Assembly: GCF_001941425.1 (NCBI RefSeq)
Contig: NZ_CP009244.1
Location: forward strand, 1,116,001 to 1,180,000
From: Corynebacterium ammoniagenes DSM 20306
Lineage (GTDB): Bacteria > Actinomycetota > Actinomycetes > Mycobacteriales > Mycobacteriaceae
Length of the DNA stretch: 64,000 nt
Direction: 5' to 3'
The first letter of the stretch is position 1; each line of letters begins with the position of its first letter. The position numbers and the translations under genes were made by a program. The notes beneath the pieces were generated by a model that did not search any database, was not told where the DNA came from, and saw only the letters and a list, made by a program, of their open reading frames with translations. Below are positions 47,650 to 58,111 of this stretch, in pieces.

Positions 47650-49146
47650 ATGATCCCCTTTAATGTCCCTATGACCTTCCTTGAGAATATTGTGGGCACA
47701 TTTAATGATGGCCTGTGGACATATATTGTTCCGTGGCTGCTGGTTGGTGCGGGCATCTTTTTTGGTTTCCGCACCGCGCTCGTACAGTTGCGCATGATCC
47801 CGTCGATGTTCAAGTCCGTTGTGGAACGCCCCAAGGGAGCCGGAGATGACGCCGACGAAGACTACGGCGGAATTTCTGCGTTCCAGGCATTTACTATCTC
47901 CGCGGCTTCCCGCGTGGGCACCGGCAACGTCGCCGGTGTGGCTGTGGCCATCTCTGTTGGTGGCCCAGGCGCGGTCTTTTGGATGTGGCTTATCGCTATC
48001 TTGGGTGGCGCAACCTCATTTATTGAGTCCACATTGGCGCAGCTGTGGAAGGTGCGCGATGGCGATACCTACCGCGGTGGTCCGGCGTACTACATGAAAA
48101 AGGGCCTGGGTTGGACTCCCTTGGCAGTTATTTTCTCCGTAGCCATTGCCTTTACTTTCGGCTTTGTCTACAACGCCTTTCAGACCAATGCCATTTCGGA
48201 ATCGTTCGCAACCTCATTTGGAAATGACAGCTTCACCTTCCGTGCGATCGTTGGCCTGATCATCACAGTTGTATCCGGCTTTGTCATCTTCGGTGGCGTC
48301 AAGCGCATTGCAAGCATGACCCAGGTGATTGTTCCATTCATGGCGATCGCTTACCTGATCATCGGTCTGTACGTGGTCATCACCAATATCGATGCTGTAC
48401 CAACTGTCATCTACGACATCGTCTCTCATGCTCTTGGCTTCCAGCAGATCGCTGGTGCAGGCCTAGGTGCTGCCATGATGCAGGGCATCCAGCGTGGCCT
48501 ATTCTCCAACGAAGCTGGTGAAGGTTCTGCTCCTAACGCAGCAGCAACCGCAACGGTATCCCACCCCGTCAAGCAGGGACTGGTGCAGACCCTGGGCGTT
48601 TACTTTGACACGCTCGTGGTTTGTTCCATTACCGCCTTCATTATTTTGCTGGGCACCGACATGGAATACGGCGGCGAAGCCGAAGGCGTTTCCTTGACCC
48701 AGATGGCGCTGTCCAATGAGGTTGGCGACTGGGGTGCACACTTGATCACCTTCATCCTCTTCTTCCTCGCCTTTTCTTCCATTTTGGGTAACTACTACTT
48801 GGCAGAAGCCAACGTGGAATACCTCACGCAGTCACCAACCTGGATCTTCCTCTTCCGCGCAGTGGTGCTTTTCTTCATCTGGTTCGGCGCGGTCGGCACG
48901 TTGCCACTGGTCTTCTCGTTGGCCGATACCGGCGCAGGTACCATGGTCATCCTCAACATCTTGGCCATTGTTCCGCTGTCTGGCGTTGCGATTAAGCTGT
49001 TGAAGAACTTCAATGAACAACGACGGCGCGGCCTCGACCCAGTCTTTCACCGGGATATGTTGCCGGAGCTGAAAAATGTTGAAGTATGGGACGGTTCAGA
49101 TCCGGTAACCCGTCGTAGTTTGGATGATCTTAAAGCAAAGGAATAA
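47650..49146 (+). CDS. Alanine/glycine:sodium symporter (AGCS family)
   Basis: The 498-residue protein has about ten to twelve membrane helices with the AGCS signatures: AASRVGTGNVAGVAVAI near 80-100 and GAAMMQGIQRGLFSNEAGEG near 275-295. It should take up alanine or glycine with sodium. The start is uncertain: ATG 47650 is used, ATG 47671 is possible. No ribosome site precedes either. It is inserted between the mutM-nudix pair and acyP, which are adjacent or nearly so in related genomes. It ends 9 bp before acyP. Confidence 0.9.
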   Translation: MIPFNVPMTFLENIVGTFNDGLWTYIVPWLLVGAGIFFGFRTALVQLRMIPSMFKSVVERPKGAGDDADEDYGGISAFQAFTISAASRVGTGNVAGVAVAISVGGPGAVFWMWLIAILGGATSFIESTLAQLWKVRDGDTYRGGPAYYMKKGLGWTPLAVIFSVAIAFTFGFVYNAFQTNAISESFATSFGNDSFTFRAIVGLIITVVSGFVIFGGVKRIASMTQVIVPFMAIAYLIIGLYVVITNIDAVPTVIYDIVSHALGFQQIAGAGLGAAMMQGIQRGLFSNEAGEGSAPNAAATATVSHPVKQGLVQTLGVYFDTLVVCSITAFIILLGTDMEYGGEAEGVSLTQMALSNEVGDWGAHLITFILFFLAFSSILGNYYLAEANVEYLTQSPTWIFLFRAVVLFFIWFGAVGTLPLVFSLADTGAGTMVILNILAIVPLSGVAIKLLKNFNEQRRRGLDPVFHRDMLPELKNVEVWDGSDPVTRRSLDDLKAKE

Positions 49147-49155
49147 CAAGGATTC

Positions 49156-49434
49156 ATGGAACGCATGACTGCCTTCGTCCGTGGAAATGTCCAAGGCGTT
49201 GGATTTCGGTGGTGGACTCGTTCGCGCGCATTGGAATTGGGTTTGGCAGGCCATGCCACAAATAAATCTGATGGCCGCGTCCAAGTTGTGGCTGAAGGCC
49301 CACGGGAAGACTGCGAAAAGCTGCTGGAGCTACTCAAGGAACAACCTTCCAGCACGAACCGTCCAGGACATGTGGAATTGGTGGTAGAGCAGTGGTCCGA
49401 GCCGAAGGGTGAGTCCGGCTTTATTGAACGCTAG
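49156..49434 (+). CDS. acyP: Acylphosphatase
   Basis: The 92-residue protein has the acylphosphatase fold with the catalytic Arg18 (GVGFRWW) and Asn36 (GHATNKSDG). It cleaves carboxyl-phosphate bonds such as acetyl phosphate. An AAGGATTC sequence lies upstream of the ATG. It precedes smc by 53 bp, the usual actinobacterial order. Confidence 0.92.
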   Translation: MERMTAFVRGNVQGVGFRWWTRSRALELGLAGHATNKSDGRVQVVAEGPREDCEKLLELLKEQPSSTNRPGHVELVVEQWSEPKGESGFIER

Positions 49435-49487
49435 ACGCACGGCACGTAGTCAAAAGACTTTAAGATTCGCCCTGTAGGATTAACGCA

Positions 49488-52400
49488 ATGCACTTAAAAT
49501 CGTTGACGCTCAAAGGCTTTAAGTCTTTTGCGTCCGCGACGACCCTGAAATTCGAGCCCGGAATCTGTGCAGTCGTAGGCCCCAACGGTTCCGGCAAGTC
49601 CAATGTGGTCGACGCGCTTGCCTGGGTCATGGGCGAGGGAAGCGCAAAGACGCTGCGCGGCGGCAAGATGCAAGACGTCATCTTCGCCGGTGCGGGCGAC
49701 CGCAAAGCACTAGGTCGCGCTGAGGTTACTCTCACCATTGATAATCGCGACGGCGCCCTGCCGATTGATTACGCGGAAGTATCCGTCACACGCCGCATGT
49801 TCCGCGATGGCGCTAGTGAATATGAAATCAATGGTGCCAAGGCTCGGCTCATGGACATCCAAGAGCTGTTGTCAGACTCGGGCATCGGCCGCGAAATGCA
49901 CATCATCGTCGGGCAGGGCAAGCTCGCAGAAATCCTCGAGTCCCGCCCTGAAGACCGCCGCAGCTACATTGAAGAAGCAGCCGGCGTGCTCAAACACCGG
50001 CGTCGAAAAGACAAAGCCCAGCGCAAGCTCACGGGCATGCAAGCCAACCTGGATCGCTTAACGGATTTAACCGAAGAACTCGGCAAGCAACTCAAACCTT
50101 TAGAGCGTCAAGCCCAGGCAGCACAGCGTGCTGCCACGGTGCAAGCAGATCTTCGTGACGCCCGGCTGAAGTTAGCCGGCGACCGAGTAGTGCGGGTGCG
50201 CGCCGAATTTGCTGATGCCCAGCGGCAAGCAGAGATTTTAGAAGAACAGGTCGCGCAGGCCACCGAAGCTTTGGAGTCTGCTTCTGAACAACAATTAGAG
50301 CTGGAAGAAGAACTCAACGACGTAGTCCCGCAGGCAGATGCCGCGCAAAAGCTGTGGTTTGATTTGTCTACGTTGGTAGAGCGTCTAGCAGCGACGTCAC
50401 GCATTGCCGAAGAACGAGCAAACAACGCCGGTGCAGTGACCAAGTACCAAGGCCAAGATCCCGATGACCTCGAAGCTCGCGCGAGCCAAGCAGATGAAGA
50501 GCACGCAGAATTGGTCTTCGCGGCGGAAGAAGCGGCAGAGGCTTTGGAATCCATCCGCGAAGAAGTTGCTGAGCGTCGCGAAGCGTTTACTGCGGCAGAT
50601 AAAGAACATGCCGCACAATTGCGCGCTATTGCCGATCGCCGCGAGGGCGTAGTGCGCCTCATCTCCGAAGAAGAAGCGCTGTCGCGACAGGTAGAAGCAT
50701 CAGAACAAGCTCTTGCGCATAGTGAAGATGGCGTTAACGAAGCAGTGCAGAAACTACGCCTTGCCCGGCAAGAAGCCAGTGAGGTGGAAAAGAAGCTTGC
50801 GGATTTTGACCGTGAGCGCGCGCCCTTGGATGAAGCGCATGTTCGGGCTTTAAGTGAATCCCAGGCGGCAGATTTGCGCTTGGAGCAATTACGCGATCAA
50901 CAGCGCGAATTTGAGCGCACCGTCTATACGTTGCGCTCACGGATTGAGACTTTAACTAGTACCATTCCACCGACTGCGGAAATTGGAATTGACCTGCAGC
51001 CACTGGCCCAGCTGATCTCTACGCAATACGATGTGGCTTTAGCAGTCGCCTTGGGGCAGTTCGCTGAGTCCCAGGTGGGTGAAGTAGGCGCTGACTTGGT
51101 CACAGCCTTGGAAAATGCCCAGCGCACTACAGTCTTTGATAAAGCCGGGGGAGGAAAGACCCAGTGGCGCATGGAGGCCAATCTTCCGAAGGGCACCTCG
51201 TGGTTGCTCGACCACATTGTCGCCGTACCAGAGGTATCCCACGGTGTTACCCGCGTGCTTGCGGATGTGGTGTTGGTCGATGATTTTGCCACGGCACGAC
51301 AGGTGGTCAATGAGGATCCGCGTCTGCGCGCGGTAACTCCTGACGGCGTCATGGTCGGCGAAGGCTGGGTGTCAGCGGGCACTGGTTCACAATCCACAGT
51401 TGAGGTCACCACCAAGATTAAGACGGCCGAACAAGAGCTGGAAACAGCCGCCCAAGATTTGACGGAACTGTCCGGCACGCTGGAAGGCGCCAAGTTAGCA
51501 GCAGAAGACGCCCAGGTCACGGCAGCGGGTGCGAAAGCGGCACTGCGGGATCATGATGCACAGGTTTCCGCCTGGAAACGTGATCACCAGCGCTTGTTAT
51601 CGCAGGTGGAAACCAGCCAGAAAGAACACACAAAACTTGCCGAGCGCGCTACAGAGCTTGATGTCTCCTTGGCGAAGTTGCGCGAGCAGCTGTCCGAGGC
51701 CCGCGACCGCCTGGCGCGGGTGGATAAGGATGAACCGGACACGGAGGCATCGACAAGCGAGCGCGATGCGGCATCGACTGCCTTGGATGCTGCTAAGACC
51801 ATGGAGATGGAAGCGCAGATGAGCTTGCGCTCTGCCCAGGACAAAGTAGGCCACGCTGCCGGGCGCGGTGATAGCCTGCGCCGGTTAGCCCAGCAAGAAC
51901 GCGAAGCGAAAGCACGCCACGACCGGACGATGGAGCGTCGCAGAGCGCTTGGGGAGTTGGCACGCACGGTAGCAGCGCACGCCAAGCCCTTGGGTGAAAG
52001 AGCGAGCGCTGCGATGTCACGTGCGGCGCAATCCCGCGATGAGCTGGCCACTAAACGCACGGTGCTAAACAACCAGCTCAACGCCGCCAAGCAAACGGTC
52101 AATGGTGCACGCCAACGCCTCGAGCAATTGACGAACAAAGCGCACTCGGGCGATATCGCACGCTCGCAGGCGCAGGTTCGCTTGGATGAGGCAGAGTCCA
52201 AAATCTCGGAACAGCTTGGTATTGCTATTGCCGATCTATTGCAGGATTACACCCCCGGGGATGATTTCGATCGCGCTGCTGAGACCAAACGCCTAAAGCA
52301 AGCGGAAAAAGACCTGAATTCCTTGGGCAAGGTCAACCCCTTGGCGCTGGAAGAATTTAAGGCTTTGGAAGAGCGCTATTCTTTCCTGTCCACGCAATTA

Positions 52401-52946
52401 GATGATGTCACCCAAGCACGCACCGACTTGGAAGGCGTTATTGAAGACGTCGATGCGCAAATTCTGCAGCTCTTTAGCGATGCCTGGCATGATGTGGAAG
52501 CAGAATTCCCCAAGGTCTTCAACACGCTTTTCCCCGGCGGTGAAGGACGGCTCATCCTCACCGAACCAGATTCGTTGCTCACCTCGGGCATCGAAGTTGA
52601 AGCACGCCCACCGGGCAAGAAAGTCAAGCGCCTATCCTTGCTTTCTGGCGGGGAGAAGTCTTTGACTGCTTTGGCGATGCTGGTAGCTATCTTCCGCGCA
52701 CGACCCTCGCCGTTTTATGTCATGGATGAGGTGGAAGCAGCGCTTGACGATGTCAACTTGCGTCGCTTGATTGCACTATTTGAAGAATTGCGCAAAGACT
52801 CCCAGCTCATCGTGATTACGCACCAAAAGCCGACGATGGATGTGGCGAACGTGCTCTACGGCGTGACCATGCGTGGCGACGGTGTGACCCGGGTTATTTC
52901 CCAGCGGATGAACCCAGCTCACGCAATGGAGCCCGCTAGCCGTTAA
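49488..52946 (+). CDS. smc: Chromosome segregation protein SMC
   Basis: SMC is the ATPase of the bacterial condensin complex that organises and segregates chromosomes. The 1152 residues contain the Walker A GPNGSGKSNVVDAL near 32-45, long coiled coils (about 165-490 and 660-985) on either side of a hinge (about 500-640), the signature LSLLSGGEKSLTALAML near 1050 and the Walker B PFYVMDEVEAALDD near 1075. It partners with ScpA and ScpB, which are not in this window. The ATG at 49488 gives the usual start MHLKSLTLKGFKSFA. Confidence 0.97.
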   Translation: MHLKSLTLKGFKSFASATTLKFEPGICAVVGPNGSGKSNVVDALAWVMGEGSAKTLRGGKMQDVIFAGAGDRKALGRAEVTLTIDNRDGALPIDYAEVSVTRRMFRDGASEYEINGAKARLMDIQELLSDSGIGREMHIIVGQGKLAEILESRPEDRRSYIEEAAGVLKHRRRKDKAQRKLTGMQANLDRLTDLTEELGKQLKPLERQAQAAQRAATVQADLRDARLKLAGDRVVRVRAEFADAQRQAEILEEQVAQATEALESASEQQLELEEELNDVVPQADAAQKLWFDLSTLVERLAATSRIAEERANNAGAVTKYQGQDPDDLEARASQADEEHAELVFAAEEAAEALESIREEVAERREAFTAADKEHAAQLRAIADRREGVVRLISEEEALSRQVEASEQALAHSEDGVNEAVQKLRLARQEASEVEKKLADFDRERAPLDEAHVRALSESQAADLRLEQLRDQQREFERTVYTLRSRIETLTSTIPPTAEIGIDLQPLAQLISTQYDVALAVALGQFAESQVGEVGADLVTALENAQRTTVFDKAGGGKTQWRMEANLPKGTSWLLDHIVAVPEVSHGVTRVLADVVLVDDFATARQVVNEDPRLRAVTPDGVMVGEGWVSAGTGSQSTVEVTTKIKTAEQELETAAQDLTELSGTLEGAKLAAEDAQVTAAGAKAALRDHDAQVSAWKRDHQRLLSQVETSQKEHTKLAERATELDVSLAKLREQLSEARDRLARVDKDEPDTEASTSERDAASTALDAAKTMEMEAQMSLRSAQDKVGHAAGRGDSLRRLAQQEREAKARHDRTMERRRALGELARTVAAHAKPLGERASAAMSRAAQSRDELATKRTVLNNQLNAAKQTVNGARQRLEQLTNKAHSGDIARSQAQVRLDEAESKISEQLGIAIADLLQDYTPGDDFDRAAETKRLKQAEKDLNSLGKVNPLALEEFKALEERYSFLSTQLDDVTQARTDLEGVIEDVDAQILQLFSDAWHDVEAEFPKVFNTLFPGGEGRLILTEPDSLLTSGIEVEARPPGKKVKRLSLLSGGEKSLTALAMLVAIFRARPSPFYVMDEVEAALDDVNLRRLIALFEELRKDSQLIVITHQKPTMDVANVLYGVTMRGDGVTRVISQRMNPAHAMEPASR

Positions 52947-52956
52947 GATAGGGCGC

Positions 52957-54636
52957 ATGGAATCGAACTTAACGTTGTGGATCGGCATTGCCGTTGTTGT
53001 CCTCATCATCGTCATTGTCCTGTTGATTTTGTGGGGCAAAAAACGCGGTGAGGATAAGAAGGTAACTTTTGACAAACCTGAGGAAGAGCCAAAAGAGCTA
53101 ACCCAACAGCAAAAGTCCGGCAATTATCAAGCACAATCCGGCTTTAACTTCGCGCCCGCCAAGTCTGCGGAGCCAGTACCTGCACGCGAAGATAAAGCCC
53201 CGAGCACCGAGCATAAAAAGCCTCAGCAGGCTGCTGCGCAAGCTCCCGAAGCTCCGCAACCTCCGGTGCCACCAGTAGTTCCACCCACCCCTAACGAAGA
53301 GCCTGCTTCCGCAGAGTCTGCTACCCAGGAGCCGGACGCTGTTAAACCCGCACCTGAAAAAGCAGCGCCAGTCGAGGAAGAAAATCCGGAAGCAGATTCC
53401 GTACTCCCAGTTGAGCAGCCAGAGGAAGTAGGGGAGAAGCAGGAAGAACCAAAGGACGCTGTCGAGGAAAGCAGTGCGGCTCCACAACAGTCTGTTAATC
53501 CAGAAGAAGATTCCCCGATCTTTGATGAAGTGGCCGAAGATCTTGACGCAGAAGATGTTCGTGACGAGGTCGACGAGCACGAAAAGGCACAAGAAGCAGC
53601 TGATGCCGCAGAGGTTCAGTCGGACTCTGCCGCAGCGGCACTTGAAGAGACTCCAGTTCCGGAAGAGCCGGTTGCTACGCCTGAGCCCACCGAGCTGGTG
53701 GAAGAAATCGAGCCAGCTGGTGGCCGTCTCGGTCGCTTGCGTGGTCGTTTGTCCCGGTCTCAAAATGCCATCGGCCAAGGTTTGATGGGCATTTTATCCG
53801 CGGGCGATCTAGATGAAGATGCCTGGGAGGAAATCGAAGATACCCTCATCATGGCGGATTTGGGTACCACGGTGACGATGAAGGTCTCAGATTCCTTGCG
53901 TCAAAAGATCGCAGAGCGAGGTGTCTCCAGTGAGGCAGAAGCGCGCGCGATGTTGCGTGAGGCATTGATTGAGGTAGGTCATCCAGAAATGGATCGTTCC
54001 ATCAAGGCAATGCCTCATGAAGGAAAGCCTGCAGTAATCATGGTCGTCGGCGTCAACGGCACCGGCAAGACCACCACCACGGGCAAATTAGCGCGCGTGC
54101 TGGTATCGATGGGCCACTCGGTTCTGTTGGGCGCTGCGGATACTTTCCGTGCAGCGGCTGCAGATCAGCTAGAAACCTGGGGACGTCGCGTCGGCGCTAC
54201 CACCGTGCGCGGTAAAGAAGGTGCTGACCCAGCCTCTGTCGCTTTCGATGCCGTGGCAAAGGGCGTTGAGCAACAAGTCGATGTTGTCTTAGTGGATACT
54301 GCCGGGCGCTTGCATACCTCCAATGACCTGATGGATCAGCTCGGAAAGGTCAAGCGCGTCGTTGAAAAGAAGTCCTCGGTTGATGAGGTCTTGCTCGTCA
54401 TTGACGCAACCGTGGGCCAAAACGGTTTGATGCAAGCACGCGTGTTCCGTGAGGTCGTTGATATCACGGGCGTCGTACTGACCAAGTTGGATGGCACCGC
54501 GAAGGGCGGAATTGTCTTCCAAGTCCAAGAAGAACTGGGTGTCCCAGTCAAGCTCGTGGGCCTGGGCGAAGGTGCAGACCACCTTGCCCCCTTTGAAGTG
54601 GAAGGCTTCGTCGATGCACTACTTGGCGAACAGTAA
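52957..54636 (+). CDS. ftsY: Signal recognition particle receptor FtsY
   Basis: FtsY docks the signal recognition particle at the membrane. The 559 residues have an N-terminal membrane helix (about 5-25), an acidic and proline-rich linker of about 220 residues with many Glu, Ala and Pro, then the NG GTPase domain. The G1 loop GVNGTGKTTTTGK lies near 364, DTAGRLHTSND near 447 and TKLDGTAKGG near 508. The N-terminal helix means permanent anchoring, unlike E. coli FtsY. It starts 11 bp after smc. Confidence 0.96.
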   Translation: MESNLTLWIGIAVVVLIIVIVLLILWGKKRGEDKKVTFDKPEEEPKELTQQQKSGNYQAQSGFNFAPAKSAEPVPAREDKAPSTEHKKPQQAAAQAPEAPQPPVPPVVPPTPNEEPASAESATQEPDAVKPAPEKAAPVEEENPEADSVLPVEQPEEVGEKQEEPKDAVEESSAAPQQSVNPEEDSPIFDEVAEDLDAEDVRDEVDEHEKAQEAADAAEVQSDSAAAALEETPVPEEPVATPEPTELVEEIEPAGGRLGRLRGRLSRSQNAIGQGLMGILSAGDLDEDAWEEIEDTLIMADLGTTVTMKVSDSLRQKIAERGVSSEAEARAMLREALIEVGHPEMDRSIKAMPHEGKPAVIMVVGVNGTGKTTTTGKLARVLVSMGHSVLLGAADTFRAAAADQLETWGRRVGATTVRGKEGADPASVAFDAVAKGVEQQVDVVLVDTAGRLHTSNDLMDQLGKVKRVVEKKSSVDEVLLVIDATVGQNGLMQARVFREVVDITGVVLTKLDGTAKGGIVFQVQEELGVPVKLVGLGEGADHLAPFEVEGFVDALLGEQ

Positions 54637-54653
54637 CCTGTAGTTCGACCGAA

Positions 54654-54700
54654 AGCACGCCCCCGCACTCTTTGATGATGGCGGGGGCGTGCTATTGTTT
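54654..54700 (+). terminator. Terminator of the smc-ftsY unit
   Basis: AGCACGCCCCCGC (54654-54666) pairs perfectly with GCGGGGGCGTGCT (54681-54693), a 13-bp stem, then ATTGTTTCT. It closes the sepIVA-to-ftsY block and isolates the Mrp operon. Confidence 0.93.
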
Positions 54701-54865
54701 CTGTGATGACGAATACAAATGCCTCACATTCCGCTGTGCGTATCAGGCACAACGGGACCAATGGCTATATCAATTCGTGGGGCCCGCACCTATCCGGTGT
54801 CATTCCTTGAGCTGAGTAGTTCACCCCGTCTTTTCATGTTCACATAATAGGAATATCTACTTGCG

Positions 54866-57763
54866 ATGCTTTTTTATGTTTTAGTGCTTTTAGGGCTTAC
54901 GGTCGCAGTTGCCCCACTGGCGTCGCGTCTCTTAGAGCGTAATGCAGGGTGGCTTCTTGCTATACCGCTGTTAGCTGGTGCCGGAATGGCGGCAGCAGCA
55001 TATAGCACCGATGAGGTTCATACTGAGTCAGTGCAATGGATGCCGACCATTGGCGTGGATTTTTCTTTGCGCCTCGATGGTCTCTCGTTGGTCTTTTTGA
55101 TGCTCGTGCTGCTGATCGGCGCGGGCGTGCTGGCGTACTCAACGCGGTATCTCCACCACAAGGACACTGCTTTTTACTTTTATATCTGTGGCTTCGCTGC
55201 CTCCATGGCAGTCGTCGTCACCACAGATAACCTCATGGTGTTCTACCTCGCGTGGGAGCTGACAACCCTGTGCTCCTACTTCTTGATTGCCAATTCCGGT
55301 GAAAAGGGACACCAACCGGCTATCCGTACTTTGCTGGTGACGGTATTAGGCGGACTCTTCCTGCTGGGCGCCACCGTAATTATGGCCATCAGCGCCGACA
55401 CCATGTCTATCTCTGAGGTCATTGCCTCACCAATGTGGGAAGACAATATCGGGCTGAAGGCCACCGTGGCCTTCTTGATTGCGATCGCGGCGTTTACTAA
55501 GTCGGCGCAATTTCCCTTCCAAGCCTGGTTGCCGGATTCCATGGTGGCTATTGCGCCAGTTTCTGCCTATCTTCACGCGGCAGCGATGGTCAAGGCAGGT
55601 ATTTATCTGATCTTGCGCTACTCGCCGCTGTTGCATGATGTGCAGTTATGGAATGTCATGCTGGTAGTCGCCGGTGGTATTACGGCCCTCTTTGGCGCAT
55701 TGACTGCTATTAAGTGTGACGACCTGAAGGAACTTCTGGCGTATTCGACGATGTCGCAATTGGGCCTATTGGTTCTGACGGTTGGCATCGGCACCGATGT
55801 TGCGATTACCGCAGCCATTGTTCATACCGTTGCCCACGCCTGTTTCAAGGCGGCACTGTTTATGTCCGTCGGAATCATTGAGCATGAAACCGGCACGCGT
55901 TCGTATCAGGAATTGCGTCATACCCGGATTGTGAAGATGCCGTTTACCACGGGGATCATCATCATCTCCGGTGCATCGATGGCCGGTATCCCATTGCTAC
56001 TGGGCTTTGTCTCCAAAGAAGGCCTCATTACAGCCGCACTGGAATCCGGTTTGGCACAGCCATTTACCATTCTTGTCACCGCGGTGATCGTCATTACCTC
56101 GATGTTCACCTTCGCCTACTCCTTCCGCTATATCATCGGCTCCCGCGGTGCGACCAAGCACTCGATCGCCGAAGCCGAGTACCAGGCGGAAGAGGGCGGC
56201 TATGAACCAGAACCAGTCCAGACCATTCGGGAAGCAAACCCAACTGTGTGGATTGTCCCTGGTCTTCTCGCGCTGGTTACCCTGGTGCTCGGTCTCATTC
56301 CACCGCTGATGAACTGGATCGTGAGTCAGGCAGCTTTGGCAACTACCGGGCAAAGCATCGAAGTGGAACTAGCCGTCTGGCATGGCTTTAACGTTCCGCT
56401 GGCATTGAGCGCTGTCATCATTACCTTCGGCATTATCCTGGTGAAGTTCAACCGCGAACTGGCACGTGCGATGACGAACTTTGGTGCACCAATTTCTGGT
56501 TTGGACGCAGTGGAAAATCTGCGCCAGGGAATTATCAACTTTGGCGCCAAGTACGCAACCGGCCCATCGGGTACTACCTCGATGCGTCGACACTTGGTAT
56601 TGCCACTGTTAATGCTGGTGCTGATTGCTGGCGTGGGTATTTTTACCCTGCGCGATCTGCCAGAGGTCTACCGTGAAACCTCAACACCAATGGACTGGGT
56701 CTTCGTACTCATCATCGCCATCGGTGTGCTCGCCTCGGTCATGGCTAAATCACGTCTGACCGTAGTCGTCGTTGTCTCCATTGCGGGCTACGGCGTTACC
56801 TTGTGGTTCTACGCCTTGGGCGCAGCCGATGTGGCAACCACCCAGCTGACCGTAGAAATTCTGACGGTCTGTGTGCTGGTCCTGGTTCTGCACCGTCTGC
56901 CAGATCACTTCACCCCAGAAACCCGTAAGTTCCACTGGTGGTCCATCGTGCTATCCGTCGTTGTCGGCTTGTGCGCGATGCTGGCAGTTTGGGGACTGAC
57001 CGGGCGTCGGGATAAGTCAGACGCGGCACGTTTGTACCTGGAGCAGGCACCGGAAGATACCGGTGGCTCTAATATCGTGAACACTATTTTGGTCGACTAC
57101 CGTGCATTCGATACTTTCGGCGAGCTCACGGTCTTGGGCATGGCTGGTATCTCCATTGCGGTACTGCTGGCTAAGTTCCGCCTCGCTCCGGTGCGCGAAA
57201 CCCTCCTAGACCGGAAATCACCAATCTTTGGTGCCTTCGAAAACTCGGTATTCCTGCGCGCGACCAGCCGTGTGGTTGGCCCCATCATCGTGGTGCTCTC
57301 CGTACTGCTCTTCTTCCGCGGGCACTACCAAACCGGTGGCGGATTCGTCGCGGCACTGGTTGGCTCCGGTGGCATGGCGCTGATGTATCTGTCTGCGCCA
57401 AGCAACGACAGAGCAAAGGTTCGTTGGCCATACTTCACCCTCATCGGTTCTGGTGTTGCACTGGCATCGTTGACCGGTTTGGCGGGCTTTTTCGAAGGCT
57501 CTTTCCTTACCTCGCTGCACGTGGACATCTTCGGTTCACAGCAAACTTCCGCCATGATTTTCGACTTGGGCGTTTACCTCGCGGTTCTTGGTGTCATCGT
57601 GGCCGCCTTCAACCTGCTGGGCATGCCGCGTAAGGGAGATAAGGAATTCCATATCTTGTTGGACTTAGACTCCGAACGCACTTTGGAGCGTCGAGGAGAA
57701 ACCGAAGACCACAAGGCGCTTGCTGCACAGGCGGCAAATAAGACCGAAGAAAGGAGCAAGTAG
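54866..57763 (+). CDS. mrpA: Mrp antiporter subunit A, fused to subunit B
   Basis: MrpA is the largest subunit of the multi-subunit cation/proton antiporter. The 965 residues have over twenty membrane helices with the complex-I-like core (AAFTKSAQFPFQAWLPDSM and SAYLHAAAMVKAGIYLI near 215-255). DUF4040-like helices follow near 640-680. The C-terminal 150 residues are the MnhB domain (FRGHYQTGGGFVAALVGSGG near 815), so mrpB is fused and there is no separate mrpB gene. The ATG at 54866 is used; the 165-bp upstream region contains no clear promoter. It starts a six-gene operon. Confidence 0.93.
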   Translation: MLFYVLVLLGLTVAVAPLASRLLERNAGWLLAIPLLAGAGMAAAAYSTDEVHTESVQWMPTIGVDFSLRLDGLSLVFLMLVLLIGAGVLAYSTRYLHHKDTAFYFYICGFAASMAVVVTTDNLMVFYLAWELTTLCSYFLIANSGEKGHQPAIRTLLVTVLGGLFLLGATVIMAISADTMSISEVIASPMWEDNIGLKATVAFLIAIAAFTKSAQFPFQAWLPDSMVAIAPVSAYLHAAAMVKAGIYLILRYSPLLHDVQLWNVMLVVAGGITALFGALTAIKCDDLKELLAYSTMSQLGLLVLTVGIGTDVAITAAIVHTVAHACFKAALFMSVGIIEHETGTRSYQELRHTRIVKMPFTTGIIIISGASMAGIPLLLGFVSKEGLITAALESGLAQPFTILVTAVIVITSMFTFAYSFRYIIGSRGATKHSIAEAEYQAEEGGYEPEPVQTIREANPTVWIVPGLLALVTLVLGLIPPLMNWIVSQAALATTGQSIEVELAVWHGFNVPLALSAVIITFGIILVKFNRELARAMTNFGAPISGLDAVENLRQGIINFGAKYATGPSGTTSMRRHLVLPLLMLVLIAGVGIFTLRDLPEVYRETSTPMDWVFVLIIAIGVLASVMAKSRLTVVVVVSIAGYGVTLWFYALGAADVATTQLTVEILTVCVLVLVLHRLPDHFTPETRKFHWWSIVLSVVVGLCAMLAVWGLTGRRDKSDAARLYLEQAPEDTGGSNIVNTILVDYRAFDTFGELTVLGMAGISIAVLLAKFRLAPVRETLLDRKSPIFGAFENSVFLRATSRVVGPIIVVLSVLLFFRGHYQTGGGFVAALVGSGGMALMYLSAPSNDRAKVRWPYFTLIGSGVALASLTGLAGFFEGSFLTSLHVDIFGSQQTSAMIFDLGVYLAVLGVIVAAFNLLGMPRKGDKEFHILLDLDSERTLERRGETEDHKALAAQAANKTEERSK

Positions 57764-58111
57764 ATGACCCTGGCTATTTCCTCAGGCATCCTCATCGGAG
57801 GCGCTGTCTACCTCATGCTGCGCCGAGACATGCTGCGCATCGCGCTCGGGTTTACGCTTCTTTCGCACGGCATCAACTTGATGATTGTTGCCACCGGTGG
57901 CACTTATGCCCGCAATGAACCATTTGGTGAGCACACGACGGCACAGATGGCATTTGCTGCGGACCCGCTGCCACAGGCTTTCGTGCTGACTGCGATTGTT
58001 ATTGGTTTTTCGATTTCGGTACTCATGTTTGTCACCGCCGCAGTAGGCGATGGCAATGATGCCACCCGTCCAGAACTCGACCTGGATGAGCACAAGGATG
58101 TGGTTCTCTAA
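57764..58111 (+). CDS. mrpC: Mrp antiporter subunit C
   Basis: The 115-residue protein is a NuoK-like subunit with three membrane helices (LAISSGILIGGAVYLMLRR, MLRIALGFTLLSHGINLM, and ADPLPQAFVLTAIVIGFSIS). The conserved GFTLLSHGINL and DPLPQALVLTAIVI stretches identify it. It starts immediately after the mrpA stop and overlaps mrpD by one base (TAATG). An AAAGGAG site lies upstream. Confidence 0.95.
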   Translation: MTLAISSGILIGGAVYLMLRRDMLRIALGFTLLSHGINLMIVATGGTYARNEPFGEHTTAQMAFAADPLPQAFVLTAIVIGFSISVLMFVTAAVGDGNDATRPELDLDEHKDVVL